From an uncultured Lachnospiraceae bacterium (lineage in GTDB: Bacteria; Bacillota; Clostridia; Lachnospirales; Lachnospiraceae): a DNA stretch of 64,000 bases. The DNA lies in contig CAJFOF010000008.1 in assembly GCA_904395885.1 (NCBI GenBank), forward strand, positions 1 through 64,000, read 5' to 3'. The notes under the pieces are model-generated. The model did not search any database and was not told the DNA's origin. It saw nothing but the letters and a program-made list of their open reading frames with translations. Positions 17,903 to 26,027 of the stretch are shown here, in pieces. Made by a program: the position numbers and the translations under genes. How positions within the stretch are numbered: position 1 is the stretch's first letter; each line of letters opens with the position of its first letter.

Positions 17903-18514
17903 TCACCTGTGAAGCCGTCTCACCGCTCCCGCCGGACAGATCTCAAAGCAGGCCCCGCACTGGAGGCAGTGGGCAGGGTTGATGGAAAACGGCGTTCCTT
18001 CTGTTATACACTTTTGTGGACATGCCGAGATACAGGAACCGCAGCCAATGCAGTTATCTGTAATTTCAAAACCGGCCTTTTCTCTCTCGTCTCCCCCGTA
18101 GGCAAACTGTTCCCGGCTGATCGGGTAATGAAGCAGGTCAAACCACTCCCCGTGGCCTTCATAGATATGAAAGGCATCCAGAATGTAGCGTGTATCTCCA
18201 GGATAGACCTCATTCATTCCCGGATTTTCCTCAAATACCTTATCAACCCACTTTTTGTCAGCAATCCGGCACCTTCCGGTAAACTTCAGAGACTGGCAGT
18301 CCGGACACATGGCAGATAAAGAGATCCTTCCTGTTTCTGTCAGCTGCTTATAAAAAGGTTTTCCTCTAGATGTAACAATATACATTCCGTCATCCTCAGC
18401 CAGCATGACGTTGATAATGCGGCTCTGAGGGATCCCATCTTCATCTACTGTAGCAGCAGATGCGATTTTTACCTGACGGAACATTGCGACATACTTTCTA
18501 GCGGTTTCATTCAT
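17903..18514 (-). CDS. Fusion of a PNPOx-like flavin-binding domain and a 2x[4Fe-4S] ferredoxin domain
   Basis: A 203-residue cytosolic redox protein. Residues 1 to about 140 look like the pyridoxamine-phosphate-oxidase-like split barrel that binds FMN or a related cofactor (IASAATVDEDGIPQSR, typical N-terminal strand pair). Residues 150-203 hold two [4Fe-4S] motifs: Cys155, 158, 161, 165 and Cys183, 186, 189, 193. Such fusions are annotated as pyridoxamine 5'-phosphate oxidase family or 4Fe-4S proteins, usually of unknown substrate. It is the first gene of an operon with an osmoprotectant-type ABC importer, with a start spaced four bases from the permease, so a role in reducing or sensing the imported compound is possible (inference). 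Confidence 0.85.
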   Translation of the reverse strand: MNETARKYVAMFRQVKIASAATVDEDGIPQSRIINVMLAEDDGMYIVTSRGKPFYKQLTETGRISLSAMCPDCQSLKFTGRCRIADKKWVDKVFEENPGMNEVYPGDTRYILDAFHIYEGHGEWFDLLHYPISREQFAYGGDEREKAGFEITDNCIGCGSCISACPQKCITEGTPFSINPAHCLQCGACFEICPAGAVRRLHR

Positions 18515-18551
18515 AATGATCTTCCCCTTTCAGATAACGTTTTTGATTTCT

Positions 18552-18587
18552 ATATCATCATTCTATCCGTAGGGGCCTTCGCCGTAA
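18552..18587 (-). promoter_or_regulatory. Promoter of the PNPOx/ferredoxin-ABC operon
   Basis: On the minus strand TTTACG, a 17-base spacer and TAGAAT lie upstream of the gene starting at 18514. The -10 match is good and the -35 weak, as expected for a regulated promoter; the two palindromes at 18594-18626 lie just upstream of the -35 box. The boundaries given are approximate. Confidence 0.5.
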
Positions 18588-18593
18588 AGTACG

Positions 18594-18605
18594 CACTTTA
18601 AAGTG
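18594..18605. promoter_or_regulatory. Palindrome CACTTTAAAGTG near the -35 box (candidate operator)
   Basis: A perfect 12-bp palindrome. Its left half is repeated as AAAGT-ACGC-ACTTT with the adjacent bases to the left, so two overlapping dyads reach into the -35 region. Confidence 0.55.
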
Positions 18606-18610
18606 GTATG

Positions 18611-18626
18611 GTTACTGGCCAGTAAC
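18611..18626. promoter_or_regulatory. Palindrome GTTACTGGCCAGTAAC (candidate operator)
   Basis: A perfect 16-bp dyad centred about 19 bases from the neighbouring palindrome and ending four bases from the glnN stop codon. It has no T-tract, so it is not a standard terminator. GTTAC/GTAAC arms resemble sites of HxlR/MarR-type winged-helix regulators, but the regulator is not identified. Confidence 0.55.
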
Positions 18627-18629
18627 TAA

Positions 18630-20747
18630 TTACACCTCAAAGATCAGATCCCCGTAGCTGGGGAATGGCCACAATTCCTTGTCCACTACCATCTCCAGCC
18701 GGTCAGCCGGCTCTCTCAGACGATCCATAGCCGGAACCACCTGAGAATAATACGCCTTGGCCTGATTCTTCCCGCTCTCCATGGCCGCACACCGGTCTGT
18801 AATCTCCTGAAGTTCGGCGAGGGCTTTCTTCATTTTCCCAAGCTGGCTGGAGGTCTCCAGCAACAGCTCTGTCTGAGCGCTGACATCCGCCTCCGGGCAG
18901 GCCTCTCTTACATCTTTGATAGACTGGGCCAGCCTGGTGGCATAACGAACAGCTACCGGAATGATCTGCTTGCCGGCCATATCCAGCATGGTCTTCGCTT
19001 CAATATTGATGGTTTTGGCGTATGCCTCATACTCTACTTCCACGCGGGATTCCAGTTCGGCCCTGGTAAACACATGGAAGGTTTCAAATAGCTTGACCGC
19101 TTTATCTGTCACCAGAGTCTCGATGGCGTCAACAGCGCACTTAATATTGGGCAGACCACGGCGCTCCGCCTCCTCCACCCATGCCTGAGAATATCCATTC
19201 CCATTGAAGATAATCCGACGATGCTCTGTAAACAGTTTTTTAATCATATCGTGAACAGCCATGTCAAAATCTTCTGCCTTTTCCAGTTCATCTGCCGCTT
19301 CTTTGAAAGCTTCCGCCACAATGGTATTCAGAACAATGTTTGGAGATGCCACTGAATCGGAAGATCCCAGCATGCGAAATTCAAATTTATTTCCTGTAAA
19401 GGCAAAAGGCGATGTCCGGTTCCGGTCGGTTGCATCTTTATAGAGATCCGGAAGAGTCTTTATTCCGGTTCGCAGCGTGCCTCCCTTCAGAGAATGGGTG
19501 GCCTCTCCAGTACTGCAGAGCTGATCGATTACATCCTCAAGCTGCTCTCCCAAAAAGACAGATACAATGGCAGGCGGCGCCTCCTGTGCGCCAAGCCTGT
19601 GGTCATTGCCCGGATTGGCTGCCGACTCTCTCAAAAGGTCTCCGTGAATATCCACTGCCTTCAAAATGCACGCCAGAACTAACAGGAACTGGACATTTTC
19701 ATGGGGCGTATCACCTGGATTTAACAGATTGATGCCATCGTCAGCGATCAATGACCAGTTATCGTGTTTTCCCGAACCGTTTACCCCTTTAAAAGGCTTT
19801 TCATGGAGCAGACAGGTCAGCCCGTGGCGTTCCGCTACCTTTTTCAGGGTCTCCATTGTCATCTGGTTGTGATCTACCGCCACATTCGCCTCAGTGTAAA
19901 TAGGGGCCAATTCATGCTGGGCAGGAGCCACCTCATTGTGCTGAGTCTTGGCAGAAACCCCCAGTTTCCACAGTTCAATGTTCAGCTCATGCATAAAAGA
20001 ACCGATTCTCTCCCGAATCGTTCCAAAGTAGTGGTCATCCATTTCCTGACCTTTTGGCGGCATTGCACCGAAAAGGGTTCTTCCTGCATAAATCAGGTCT
20101 TTTCTCTGCAGGTACTTTTCCCTGTCCACCAGGAAATACTCCTGCTCCGGACCTACAGAGGGGACAACACGTTTCGCCGTGGTGTTTCCAAACAGTCTGA
20201 GAATCCTCAGCGCCTGCTCATCCACTGCCTGCATGGAGCGCAGAAGAGGCGTCTTTTTATCCAGTGCCTCCCCTTTATAGGAGCAGAATGCCGTAGGGAT
20301 GCAAAGAGTCACTCCAATGGCATCCTCTTTAAGAAAAGCCGGCGAGGTGCAGTCCCACATGGTATAGCCCCGCGCCTCAAATGTTGCTCTTAAACCTCCG
20401 GATGGAAAAGATGACGCGTCCGGCTCCCCCTTAATCAGCTCTTTTCCGGAAAATTCCATGATTGCCCTTCCATTGGAATCCGGAGCCGAAATAAACGAGT
20501 CATGCTTTTCAGCCGTAATCCCGGTCAAGGGCTGGAACCAATGGCTGTAGTGAGTGGCACCTCTCTCAATCGCCCATTCCTTCATGGCGTGAGCCACCAC
20601 ATCGGCAATGCTGGAATCCAGTTCGGCGCCATCCTCAATGGTCTTCTTCAATTTCCTGTAGACATTTTTCGGCAGATACTCTCGCATGGCTGCATCGTTA
20701 AATACATTTTTTCCAAAAATATCTGTTACGTTTATCACATCACTCAT
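18630..20747 (-). CDS. glnN: Glutamine synthetase, type III
   Basis: Makes glutamine from glutamate, ammonia and ATP; type III enzymes are large dodecamers found in Bacteroides, cyanobacteria and clostridia. The 705-residue length fits. Visible type III marks include an N-terminal domain with [14 protein letters not shown] and the segments [16 protein letters not shown] and [11 protein letters not shown]. Glutamate-site and nucleotide-site motifs are [27 protein letters not shown] and NRTSPFAF. The ATG at 20747 is preceded by GGAGGAGT. It stands alone, with a palindrome pair four bases after its stop codon and a hairpin well upstream, so nitrogen control cannot be read directly. Confidence 0.95.
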   Translation of the reverse strand: MSDVINVTDIFGKNVFNDAAMREYLPKNVYRKLKKTIEDGAELDSSIADVVAHAMKEWAIERGATHYSHWFQPLTGITAEKHDSFISAPDSNGRAIMEFSGKELIKGEPDASSFPSGGLRATFEARGYTMWDCTSPAFLKEDAIGVTLCIPTAFCSYKGEALDKKTPLLRSMQAVDEQALRILRLFGNTTAKRVVPSVGPEQEYFLVDREKYLQRKDLIYAGRTLFGAMPPKGQEMDDHYFGTIRERIGSFMHELNIELWKLGVSAKTQHNEVAPAQHELAPIYTEANVAVDHNQMTMETLKKVAERHGLTCLLHEKPFKGVNGSGKHDNWSLIADDGINLLNPGDTPHENVQFLLVLACILKAVDIHGDLLRESAANPGNDHRLGAQEAPPAIVSVFLGEQLEDVIDQLCSTGEATHSLKGGTLRTGIKTLPDLYKDATDRNRTSPFAFTGNKFEFRMLGSSDSVASPNIVLNTIVAEAFKEAADELEKAEDFDMAVHDMIKKLFTEHRRIIFNGNGYSQAWVEEAERRGLPNIKCAVDAIETLVTDKAVKLFETFHVFTRAELESRVEVEYEAYAKTINIEAKTMLDMAGKQIIPVAVRYATRLAQSIKDVREACPEADVSAQTELLLETSSQLGKMKKALAELQEITDRCAAMESGKNQAKAYYSQVVPAMDRLREPADRLEMVVDKELWPFPSYGDLIFEV

Positions 20748-20874
20748 CCGGCATACTCCTCCACATAAAGTCGTATCAGTAGCCCTACAAAATCATACGG
20801 CTGAACTGATGCATAAAATCTGGTATACATTGTAATGGCTCTTTCCCGAAAAGTAAAGAGAAATTGTAAAAGAA

Positions 20875-20923
20875 AAACTCCCGTCAGGATCCGGAGAGTG
20901 CAAATGAAATCCTGCGGGAGTTT
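20875..20923 (-). terminator. Terminator downstream of the cell-wall-repeat gene (upstream of glnN)
   Basis: The arms AAACTCCCG-t-CAGGAT and ATCCTG-CGGGAGTTT pair over 15 bases with one bulge, and the minus strand continues TTTCTTTTACA. Alternatively it could act as an attenuator in a glnN leader. The rest of 20748-21009 contains no supported gene. Confidence 0.7.
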
Positions 20924-21009
20924 CTCTATTGTGTGATGTAATGCAATTCGGTTTTGTGAACCTGTTTTATGAAAAATCCGTTGATTAGGATTAATCACCT
21001 GTCTTTCTG

Positions 21010-22521
21010 TTAGTCGTCATAATCTTCTGTGGCTTCATAGGTGTCTCTGTCGATGGTGTAGTCTACACCGTCCACTTCTACAGTACCGCTCTTCTTAACA
21101 GTACCGCTGCGGTTTACAACCACCTGAGTGCCTGCTGCGATCTCTACGGTTTTTCCGTCTTCATCCATAATGTCATCTTCTGTCACATAGAGCATATAGG
21201 TTGCGCCGTCTTCAGCTTCTACCCTCTTGCCCTCTGCATCATAGATAGCGCCGCTGACCAAGGTATTGGTATATGCCTGACCATTGTCCTTAAAGTAGTA
21301 AACGACATCCTCACCCTCGTCGTCGTAGGTTGTCTTTCCTGTTTCCATTGCGCCCTCATAGGAACCGTCTTCATCACTGAAGTAATAGATGGCTCCATCT
21401 GCCAGATCGCTGCCGCCGGAGCGGTATGCATTGCCGCCTTCCAGTTTTACGACGCCGGTAATCATACGGCCATTTCCGTCAAACAGATAGGTCTTATTCT
21501 TGATCACCTTTGCGGCCACGTCCTCATAGACGTCACCTTCATACAGATCAGTAGCCGTAACGCCTGTAGCCTCATTGCTTATAGCATCCTTTGCCTCATC
21601 GTTGAACGCTTCGCCCTTAGTGCTCAGATAGTACCAGTATTCATCGCCTTCCTCGTCTTCGTCATCTGGATCGTAAGTATAAATCCAACCGCTTCTTCTG
21701 TAACCGACATCCTCTGTATAGAAGGCCGCCGCATTAGTGGCAATGGATGCTGTGCTGTTTGAAACACCAGGTGTACCGGTTACCCAGGTATCATCCATGG
21801 CTCCGGTTTCATCAAATGTATAGTAGTAGCCATTAATGTATTTGGTCTGATCTTTTACTGCCCGGCCATTGGTTCCAAAGTAGTACCATGCCTCGTCGTC
21901 ATCAGGCTCATCTTCATAGTCCTCGTCATCCGGGCGTTCCAGGTACTGCCATCCCATAGCAGCCCATCCCTCATTTTCTCCATTAAAATAATATGTGTAA
22001 GTAGAACCGCTGGAGAGTTCGATGTCCTGCCAGCCGCTGAGCATATGGCCATCCTCATCGAATGCAAAGGTTCCGGTCAGGCTGCCGTTAGTCCCGTAGG
22101 GAATATTGGTGTACACCTTACTGGTACCATCTCCTCTTTTCGCTTTTCCGTTAGAACCAAAGTAGTACCAGATTGTAGAGATATCTTCCTGATCCGTACA
22201 CTCATAATCGCCCTCGTTATCCATGGAAACCCAGGTATTGATAACTTTTGCACCTGTAGAATCAATGTAGTAAATATCGTCGTCAGAGCCGGAAACAATA
22301 ATCTGGTCCCTTGCCATGTACCCATCACTGTCCAGGTAGTACCAGTTGGATCCGCTCTTTTTCCAGGTATCGGTCACCATGTCTCCATCGCTGTCCAGGT
22401 AAACCCAATCCTCTCCTTCTTGTTCCCAATGCGCTGTCGCCGCAAAGGCCATGCTGCTGGCCCCGATTGTCATCAGCGCTGCAGCAGATGTTACTGCTAT
22501 CAGTTTTCCTTTCTTTGTCAT
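21010..22521 (-). CDS. Secreted cell-wall-binding repeat protein (paralog A)
   Basis: A 503-residue secreted protein with an N-terminal signal peptide (about residues 1-28, ending around AFAATA). Tandem beta-hairpin repeats of the choline/cell-wall-binding type follow (WYYLDSDGYMARDQII, GWQDIELSSG, WYYFGTNGRAVKDQ, YYLSTKGEAFNDEA). No enzymatic domain is visible; acidic DEDD stretches separate the repeats. It ends with a 50-residue domain containing IDRDTYEATEDYDD. The ATG at 22521 is ten bases after AGGAG. It is a tandem paralog of 22675-24180 with the same repeat order. Likely attached to wall teichoic acid or choline-like groups. Confidence 0.85.
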   Translation of the reverse strand: MTKKGKLIAVTSAAALMTIGASSMAFAATAHWEQEGEDWVYLDSDGDMVTDTWKKSGSNWYYLDSDGYMARDQIIVSGSDDDIYYIDSTGAKVINTWVSMDNEGDYECTDQEDISTIWYYFGSNGKAKRGDGTSKVYTNIPYGTNGSLTGTFAFDEDGHMLSGWQDIELSSGSTYTYYFNGENEGWAAMGWQYLERPDDEDYEDEPDDDEAWYYFGTNGRAVKDQTKYINGYYYTFDETGAMDDTWVTGTPGVSNSTASIATNAAAFYTEDVGYRRSGWIYTYDPDDEDEEGDEYWYYLSTKGEAFNDEAKDAISNEATGVTATDLYEGDVYEDVAAKVIKNKTYLFDGNGRMITGVVKLEGGNAYRSGGSDLADGAIYYFSDEDGSYEGAMETGKTTYDDEGEDVVYYFKDNGQAYTNTLVSGAIYDAEGKRVEAEDGATYMLYVTEDDIMDEDGKTVEIAAGTQVVVNRSGTVKKSGTVEVDGVDYTIDRDTYEATEDYDD

Positions 22522-22573
22522 AAGCACATATCTCCTTTTCCTTCTAGAATTTGAAATTCCTTTCTGCTTACAG

Positions 22574-22602
22574 GAAATACTTTAAAGGAAAACTGTGTTC
22601 AA
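22574..22602 (-). promoter_or_regulatory. Possible promoter of paralog A
   Basis: TTGAAC and TATTTC with a 17-base spacer on the minus strand, about 50 bases ahead of the start. Both hexamers are partial matches. Confidence 0.35.
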
Positions 22603-22620
22603 ACCATGAGTATTATGTGA

Positions 22621-22657
22621 AAATCTGGTGGAAATTCTGTGAACTCCCACCAGATTT
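22621..22657 (-). terminator. Terminator after paralog B
   Basis: A perfect 11-bp stem, AAATCTGGTGG paired with CCACCAGATTT, is followed by TTC on the minus strand and lies 18 bases after the paralog B stop. Confidence 0.7.
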
Positions 22658-22674
22658 GCTTTCTTACAGTTAAT

Positions 22675-24180
22675 TTACGACTCTTTCTCTACTGCCTCAT
22701 AGGTGTCCCGGTTAATGGTATATTTCACACCGTCCACCTCAACGGTACCGCTCCTCTTAACTGAACCGCTGCGGCCCACAACAACCTGTGTCCCGGCAGG
22801 AATCTTAACCGTTTTGCCGTCATCATCCGTGATATCTGCTTCCGTCACATACAGCATGTAGGATGCGTCTTCAGCTTCAATCCTCCTGCCTTCTGCATCG
22901 TAGATGGCTCCGCCGACCAGCGCGTTCCGGTATGCCTGTCCATTGCTCTTAAAATAGTAAACAACGTCTTCACCTTCATCGTCATAGGTCACTTTTCCTG
23001 TCTCCATGGCACCTTCCGCCGAGCCGTCGTCTGTACTGAAATAATAGATGGCTCCGTCTGCCAGAGCGCTGCCGCCGGAACGGTATGCGCTGCCACCATC
23101 CAGCTGCACGACGCCTGTGATCATGCGGCCGTTCTCATCGAACAGGTAGGTCTTATTCTTAATCACCTTTGCCGCCACATTGTCATAGGTGTCTCCGGTG
23201 TACAGATCCGTCGCCGCAACGCCCAGAGCGTTTTTCTCTTTTGCGTCCTTAGCCTCGTCGTTGAAGGCTTCGCCCTTAGTGCTCAGGTAAAACCAGTACT
23301 CGTCGCCCTCCTCGTATTCATCGTCCGGATCGTAAGTATAGATCCATCCGCTTCTTCTGTAGCCGATCTCATCGGTGTAGAAGGCAGCCGCATCGCTGGC
23401 AATGTTGGCGGTGCCGTCTGAAATTCCCGGCGTTCCCTTCACCCAGGTGTCATCCATGGCCCCAGTCTCATCAAAAGTATAATAGAAGCCATTGATGTAT
23501 TTCGTCTGATTTTTCACTGCCCGGCCGTTGGTATCAAAGTAAAACCATGCCTCGCTGTCCATGGGGTCATCGTAGTAGTCCTCACTGTCAGGCCGCTCCA
23601 GATACTGCCAGCCAGTCGCCGCATATCCCTCGTCCTCCCCATTAAAATAGTAGGTCTTCACAGCGCCGCTGGACAGCTCCACATCCTGCCAGCCGCTGAG
23701 CATATGGCCGTCCTCGTCAAAAAGGAAAATGCCTTTCTTGTCCATGGCCGAGCCGTAAGGAATATTGGTAAAGATCTTTTTACCGTCAGTGCCCCGTTTC
23801 GCTTTCCCGTCAGATCCGAAGAAATACCATACGGTGGAAACGTCATCCTGGTCGGAGCACTCGTTGTCCCCCTCATTGTCCATGGCAACCCACCGGTTGC
23901 TGGACTTTGTTCCATAAATATTTACATAATATTTGTCGTCGTTGGAGCCGGAGACGATGATCTGATCCTTTGCCATGTACCCATCACTGTCCAGGTAGTA
24001 CCAGTATTCACCGCTCTTCTTCCAGGTATCGGTCACCTTATCGCCGTCTTTGTCCAGGTAAACCCACTCGTCTCCTTCCTGCTCCCAGTGAGCCGTCGCC
24101 GCCAAAGCCGTTCCTGCCGCTCCTGCCGTCATCACCATCGCAGTCAGGCAGATCGCCGCAGTTTTCTTCCTTCCTTTCAT
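22675..24180 (-). CDS. Secreted cell-wall-binding repeat protein (paralog B)
   Basis: A 501-residue paralog of the gene at 21010-22521, with the same order of signal peptide, cell-wall-binding repeats and C-terminal VDGVKYTINRDTYEAV segment. The two share long identical stretches (for example TYDPDDE, GEAFNDEAKDA, KVIKNKTYLF) while the N-terminal helices and linkers differ (MKGRKKTAAICLTAMVMT against MTKKGKLIAVTSAAALMT). The ATG at 24180 was preferred because GGAG lies eight bases upstream; the ATG at 24186 is only two bases away. A hairpin follows and an 18-base inverted repeat (24209-24226) precedes the start. Confidence 0.85.
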   Translation of the reverse strand: MKGRKKTAAICLTAMVMTAGAAGTALAATAHWEQEGDEWVYLDKDGDKVTDTWKKSGEYWYYLDSDGYMAKDQIIVSGSNDDKYYVNIYGTKSSNRWVAMDNEGDNECSDQDDVSTVWYFFGSDGKAKRGTDGKKIFTNIPYGSAMDKKGIFLFDEDGHMLSGWQDVELSSGAVKTYYFNGEDEGYAATGWQYLERPDSEDYYDDPMDSEAWFYFDTNGRAVKNQTKYINGFYYTFDETGAMDDTWVKGTPGISDGTANIASDAAAFYTDEIGYRRSGWIYTYDPDDEYEEGDEYWFYLSTKGEAFNDEAKDAKEKNALGVAATDLYTGDTYDNVAAKVIKNKTYLFDENGRMITGVVQLDGGSAYRSGGSALADGAIYYFSTDDGSAEGAMETGKVTYDDEGEDVVYYFKSNGQAYRNALVGGAIYDAEGRRIEAEDASYMLYVTEADITDDDGKTVKIPAGTQVVVGRSGSVKRSGTVEVDGVKYTINRDTYEAVEKES

Positions 24181-24208
24181 AAACATGTCTCCTTTCCTCT
24201 TTGAAATC

Positions 24209-24226
24209 TAAGCTCCCAAGAGCTTA
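24209..24226. repeat. Inverted repeat in the 5' leader of paralog B
   Basis: TAAGCTC and GAGCTTA are separated by CCAA, an ideal hairpin close to the ribosome binding site that might affect translation. A second dyad, ACGACA-ttc-TGTCGT, lies at 24306-24320. Confidence 0.4.
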
Positions 24227-24411
24227 TGGAGACAGCTTATCAGCGAATTGTAAATGCTGTGTGAATAATTTCCATCAATTTCCTTTCATTTCTGACAACT
24301 CTATTACGACATTCTGTCGTCTTTTACGATTTATAACACTTTTCTTGCATTGTCCTGTCATGCCTTACGAATCCTCTCATCGCCGTCTGATCTGCCAGAT
24401 ATATCCATCGT

Positions 24412-24922
24412 CTACAGCAGAGGCATAACAAAACTGTTCCACGCCCATGAAACTGGCATGACCAAAATCATGGACGGGAGCATGTTGGCCACCGGAAAAT
24501 TTTTGATTCCGGCAATTCGCAGACCTGTGGCAAACGTCAGAAGGCCACCGCAAGCGGAAAAATCCCCCAGCATTGCTTCATTTGTCATCGGCATGATAAA
24601 TGAAGCCCCTAAAAAGCAGATCATCATTACTGCGAACTGAGGCACCGCTATCGTACACACCAGAATTCCCAGATTCGCGGCAAAAATAAGGGCTGTAAAC
24701 AAATCCAGCACGCTTTTGGCCAGCAATATACTGTGATCCCCGTCATCCCGGCCTGCATGGATCCAAAAAGTCCTGTGCCGCTGGCGCAGAACAGTACCAG
24801 CAGGCGCCAAATACCATCGTCAGGGAATTCCGCAGTTTTGGCGATATTCTCTCCCCCAGCAGGCTTCCGATCGCTCCGCCAATCACTACAGCTAAACAGT
24901 TCACAATAATTCCTACGGGCAT
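24412..24922 (-). pseudogene. DUF554 family membrane protein, disrupted by a deletion and a frameshift
   Basis: The frame starting MPVGIIVNCLAVVIGGA at 24922, after GGAGG, is a normal DUF554 (YdfK-like) N-terminus of about 41 residues. It then enters a foreign frame and stops. A third frame continues with LLVLFCASGTGLFGSMQAG, the expected middle element. The C-terminal part, DHSILLAKSVLDLF through to SFVMPLL, lies in yet another frame. The shift at the last junction fits loss of one G in a G-run (4 Gs where 5 restore frame). About 60-70 residues are missing at the first junction. The whole is about 510 bases against roughly 700 expected, so the product is inactive unless these are sequencing errors. 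Confidence 0.8.
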
Positions 24923-24974
24923 TAATTTACTTCCTCCTTCTCTTTTCTTCAGCATCAATGTACGTTCAGAATCA

Positions 24975-25018
24975 AAAAGACTGCCGCCCAGTTTCAACGC
25001 TGGATACGGCAGTCTTTT
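24975..25018 (-). terminator. Terminator of fba
   Basis: The 12-base stem AAAAGACTGCCG/CGGCAGTCTTTT, with an inner CCAG/CTGG pair, runs into a T-tract on the minus strand, 18 bases after the aldolase stop. Confidence 0.85.
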
Positions 25019-25035
25019 CACTGTCATTTATAGCA

Positions 25036-25899
25036 TCAAGCCTTTCCAATGGAGCCGAACAGTTCCATCTTCTCTTTTACAGTTTCTTTAATTGCTTCGG
25101 TACCGGGAGCCAACAGTTTTCTCGGGTCAAAGCCTTTTCCCTGCTGGTCCTTTCCTGCTTCAATGTACTTTCTGGTTGCCTCCGCAAATGCCAACTGGCA
25201 TTCGGTGTTTACATTGATCTTTGCAACGCCTAAGCTGATGGCCTTCTTGATCATATCAGCCGGGATACCTGTACCTCCATGAAGAACCAGAGGCATATCG
25301 CCCACTGCTTCCTTTACTGCAGCCAGAGTCTCAAAGCTCAGGCCGGGCCAATTCTCCGGGTATTTTCCGTGAATGTTGCCAATACCTGCAGCCAGCATGG
25401 TAACACCGAGATCTGCGATCATCTTGCATTCCTTAGGATCAGCGCACTCACCCAGTCCGACTACGCCGTCTTCCTCGCCGCCGATAGATCCGACCTCTGC
25501 CTCCAGGGACATGCCCTTCTCTTCGCAGACTTTCACTAATTCTTTGGTCTTCTCAACATTCTCTTCAATCGGGTAGTGAGAACCGTCAAACATAATGGAT
25601 GAGAACCCTGCCTCAATACACTTGTAGCAGCCTTCATAGGTGCCGTGATCCAGGTGAAGAGCTACCGGAACGGTAATCTTAAGTTCATCAATCATAGCCG
25701 ATACCATAGCTGCAACCGTTTTAAATCCGGTCATATATTTCCCTGCGCCCTCGGATACGCCCAGAATGACCGGGGATTTTAACTCTTCTGCTGTGAGAAG
25801 GATCGCCTTGGTCCACTCTAAGTTATTAATATTGAACTGGCCAACTGCATATTTTCCATCTCTTGCTTTCTCAAGCATATCTTTTGCTGAAACTAACAT
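25036..25899 (-). CDS. fba: Class II fructose-1,6-bisphosphate aldolase
   Basis: Zinc-dependent glycolytic and gluconeogenic enzyme that interconverts fructose 1,6-bisphosphate with dihydroxyacetone phosphate and glyceraldehyde 3-phosphate. It has 287 residues and the class II signature around LHLDHGTYEGC (zinc His85, catalytic Asp84), then the zinc His in GIGNIHGKYP, GGTGIP and the phosphate-binding NVNTECQLA. The length is short of 300, as in the Firmicute FbaA/GatY-like group, so tagatose-bisphosphate activity cannot be ruled out. It is monocistronic, between a promoter at 25967-25995 and a terminator at 24975-25018. Confidence 0.93.
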   Translation of the reverse strand: MLVSAKDMLEKARDGKYAVGQFNINNLEWTKAILLTAEELKSPVILGVSEGAGKYMTGFKTVAAMVSAMIDELKITVPVALHLDHGTYEGCYKCIEAGFSSIMFDGSHYPIEENVEKTKELVKVCEEKGMSLEAEVGSIGGEEDGVVGLGECADPKECKMIADLGVTMLAAGIGNIHGKYPENWPGLSFETLAAVKEAVGDMPLVLHGGTGIPADMIKKAISLGVAKINVNTECQLAFAEATRKYIEAGKDQQGKGFDPRKLLAPGTEAIKETVKEKMELFGSIGKA

Positions 25900-25966
25900 T
25901 GGAAAGACCTCCCTTACATTTTTTGCTCTTAAGCCCGCATACTTTCAGCGGTAACTTTCATGATTT

Positions 25967-25995
25967 ATTATATCTCATTTTACGGGAATTGAAAA
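25967..25995 (-). promoter_or_regulatory. fba promoter
   Basis: TTTTCA (25990-25995), a 17-base spacer and TATAAT (25967-25972) on the minus strand. Confidence 0.7.
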
Positions 25996-26027
25996 GGACA
26001 AGTTTCTTCTTTTCCTTACCTTTTTGC

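Noticed and set aside
18594-18626. Palindromes after glnN as a transcription terminator
   Set aside because: Neither dyad has a T-tract in the glnN direction, and both lie at the next operon's promoter.
20744-20998. An 84-residue minus-strand reading frame between the cell-wall-repeat gene and glnN
   Set aside because: It spans the terminator hairpin at 20875-20923, has no good ribosome binding site, and its composition is not protein-like; the region reads as non-coding.
24306-24320. Inverted repeat ACGACA-ttc-TGTCGT upstream of paralog B
   Set aside because: Short, no T-tract in the gene direction, and no known regulator consensus; too little to call an operator.
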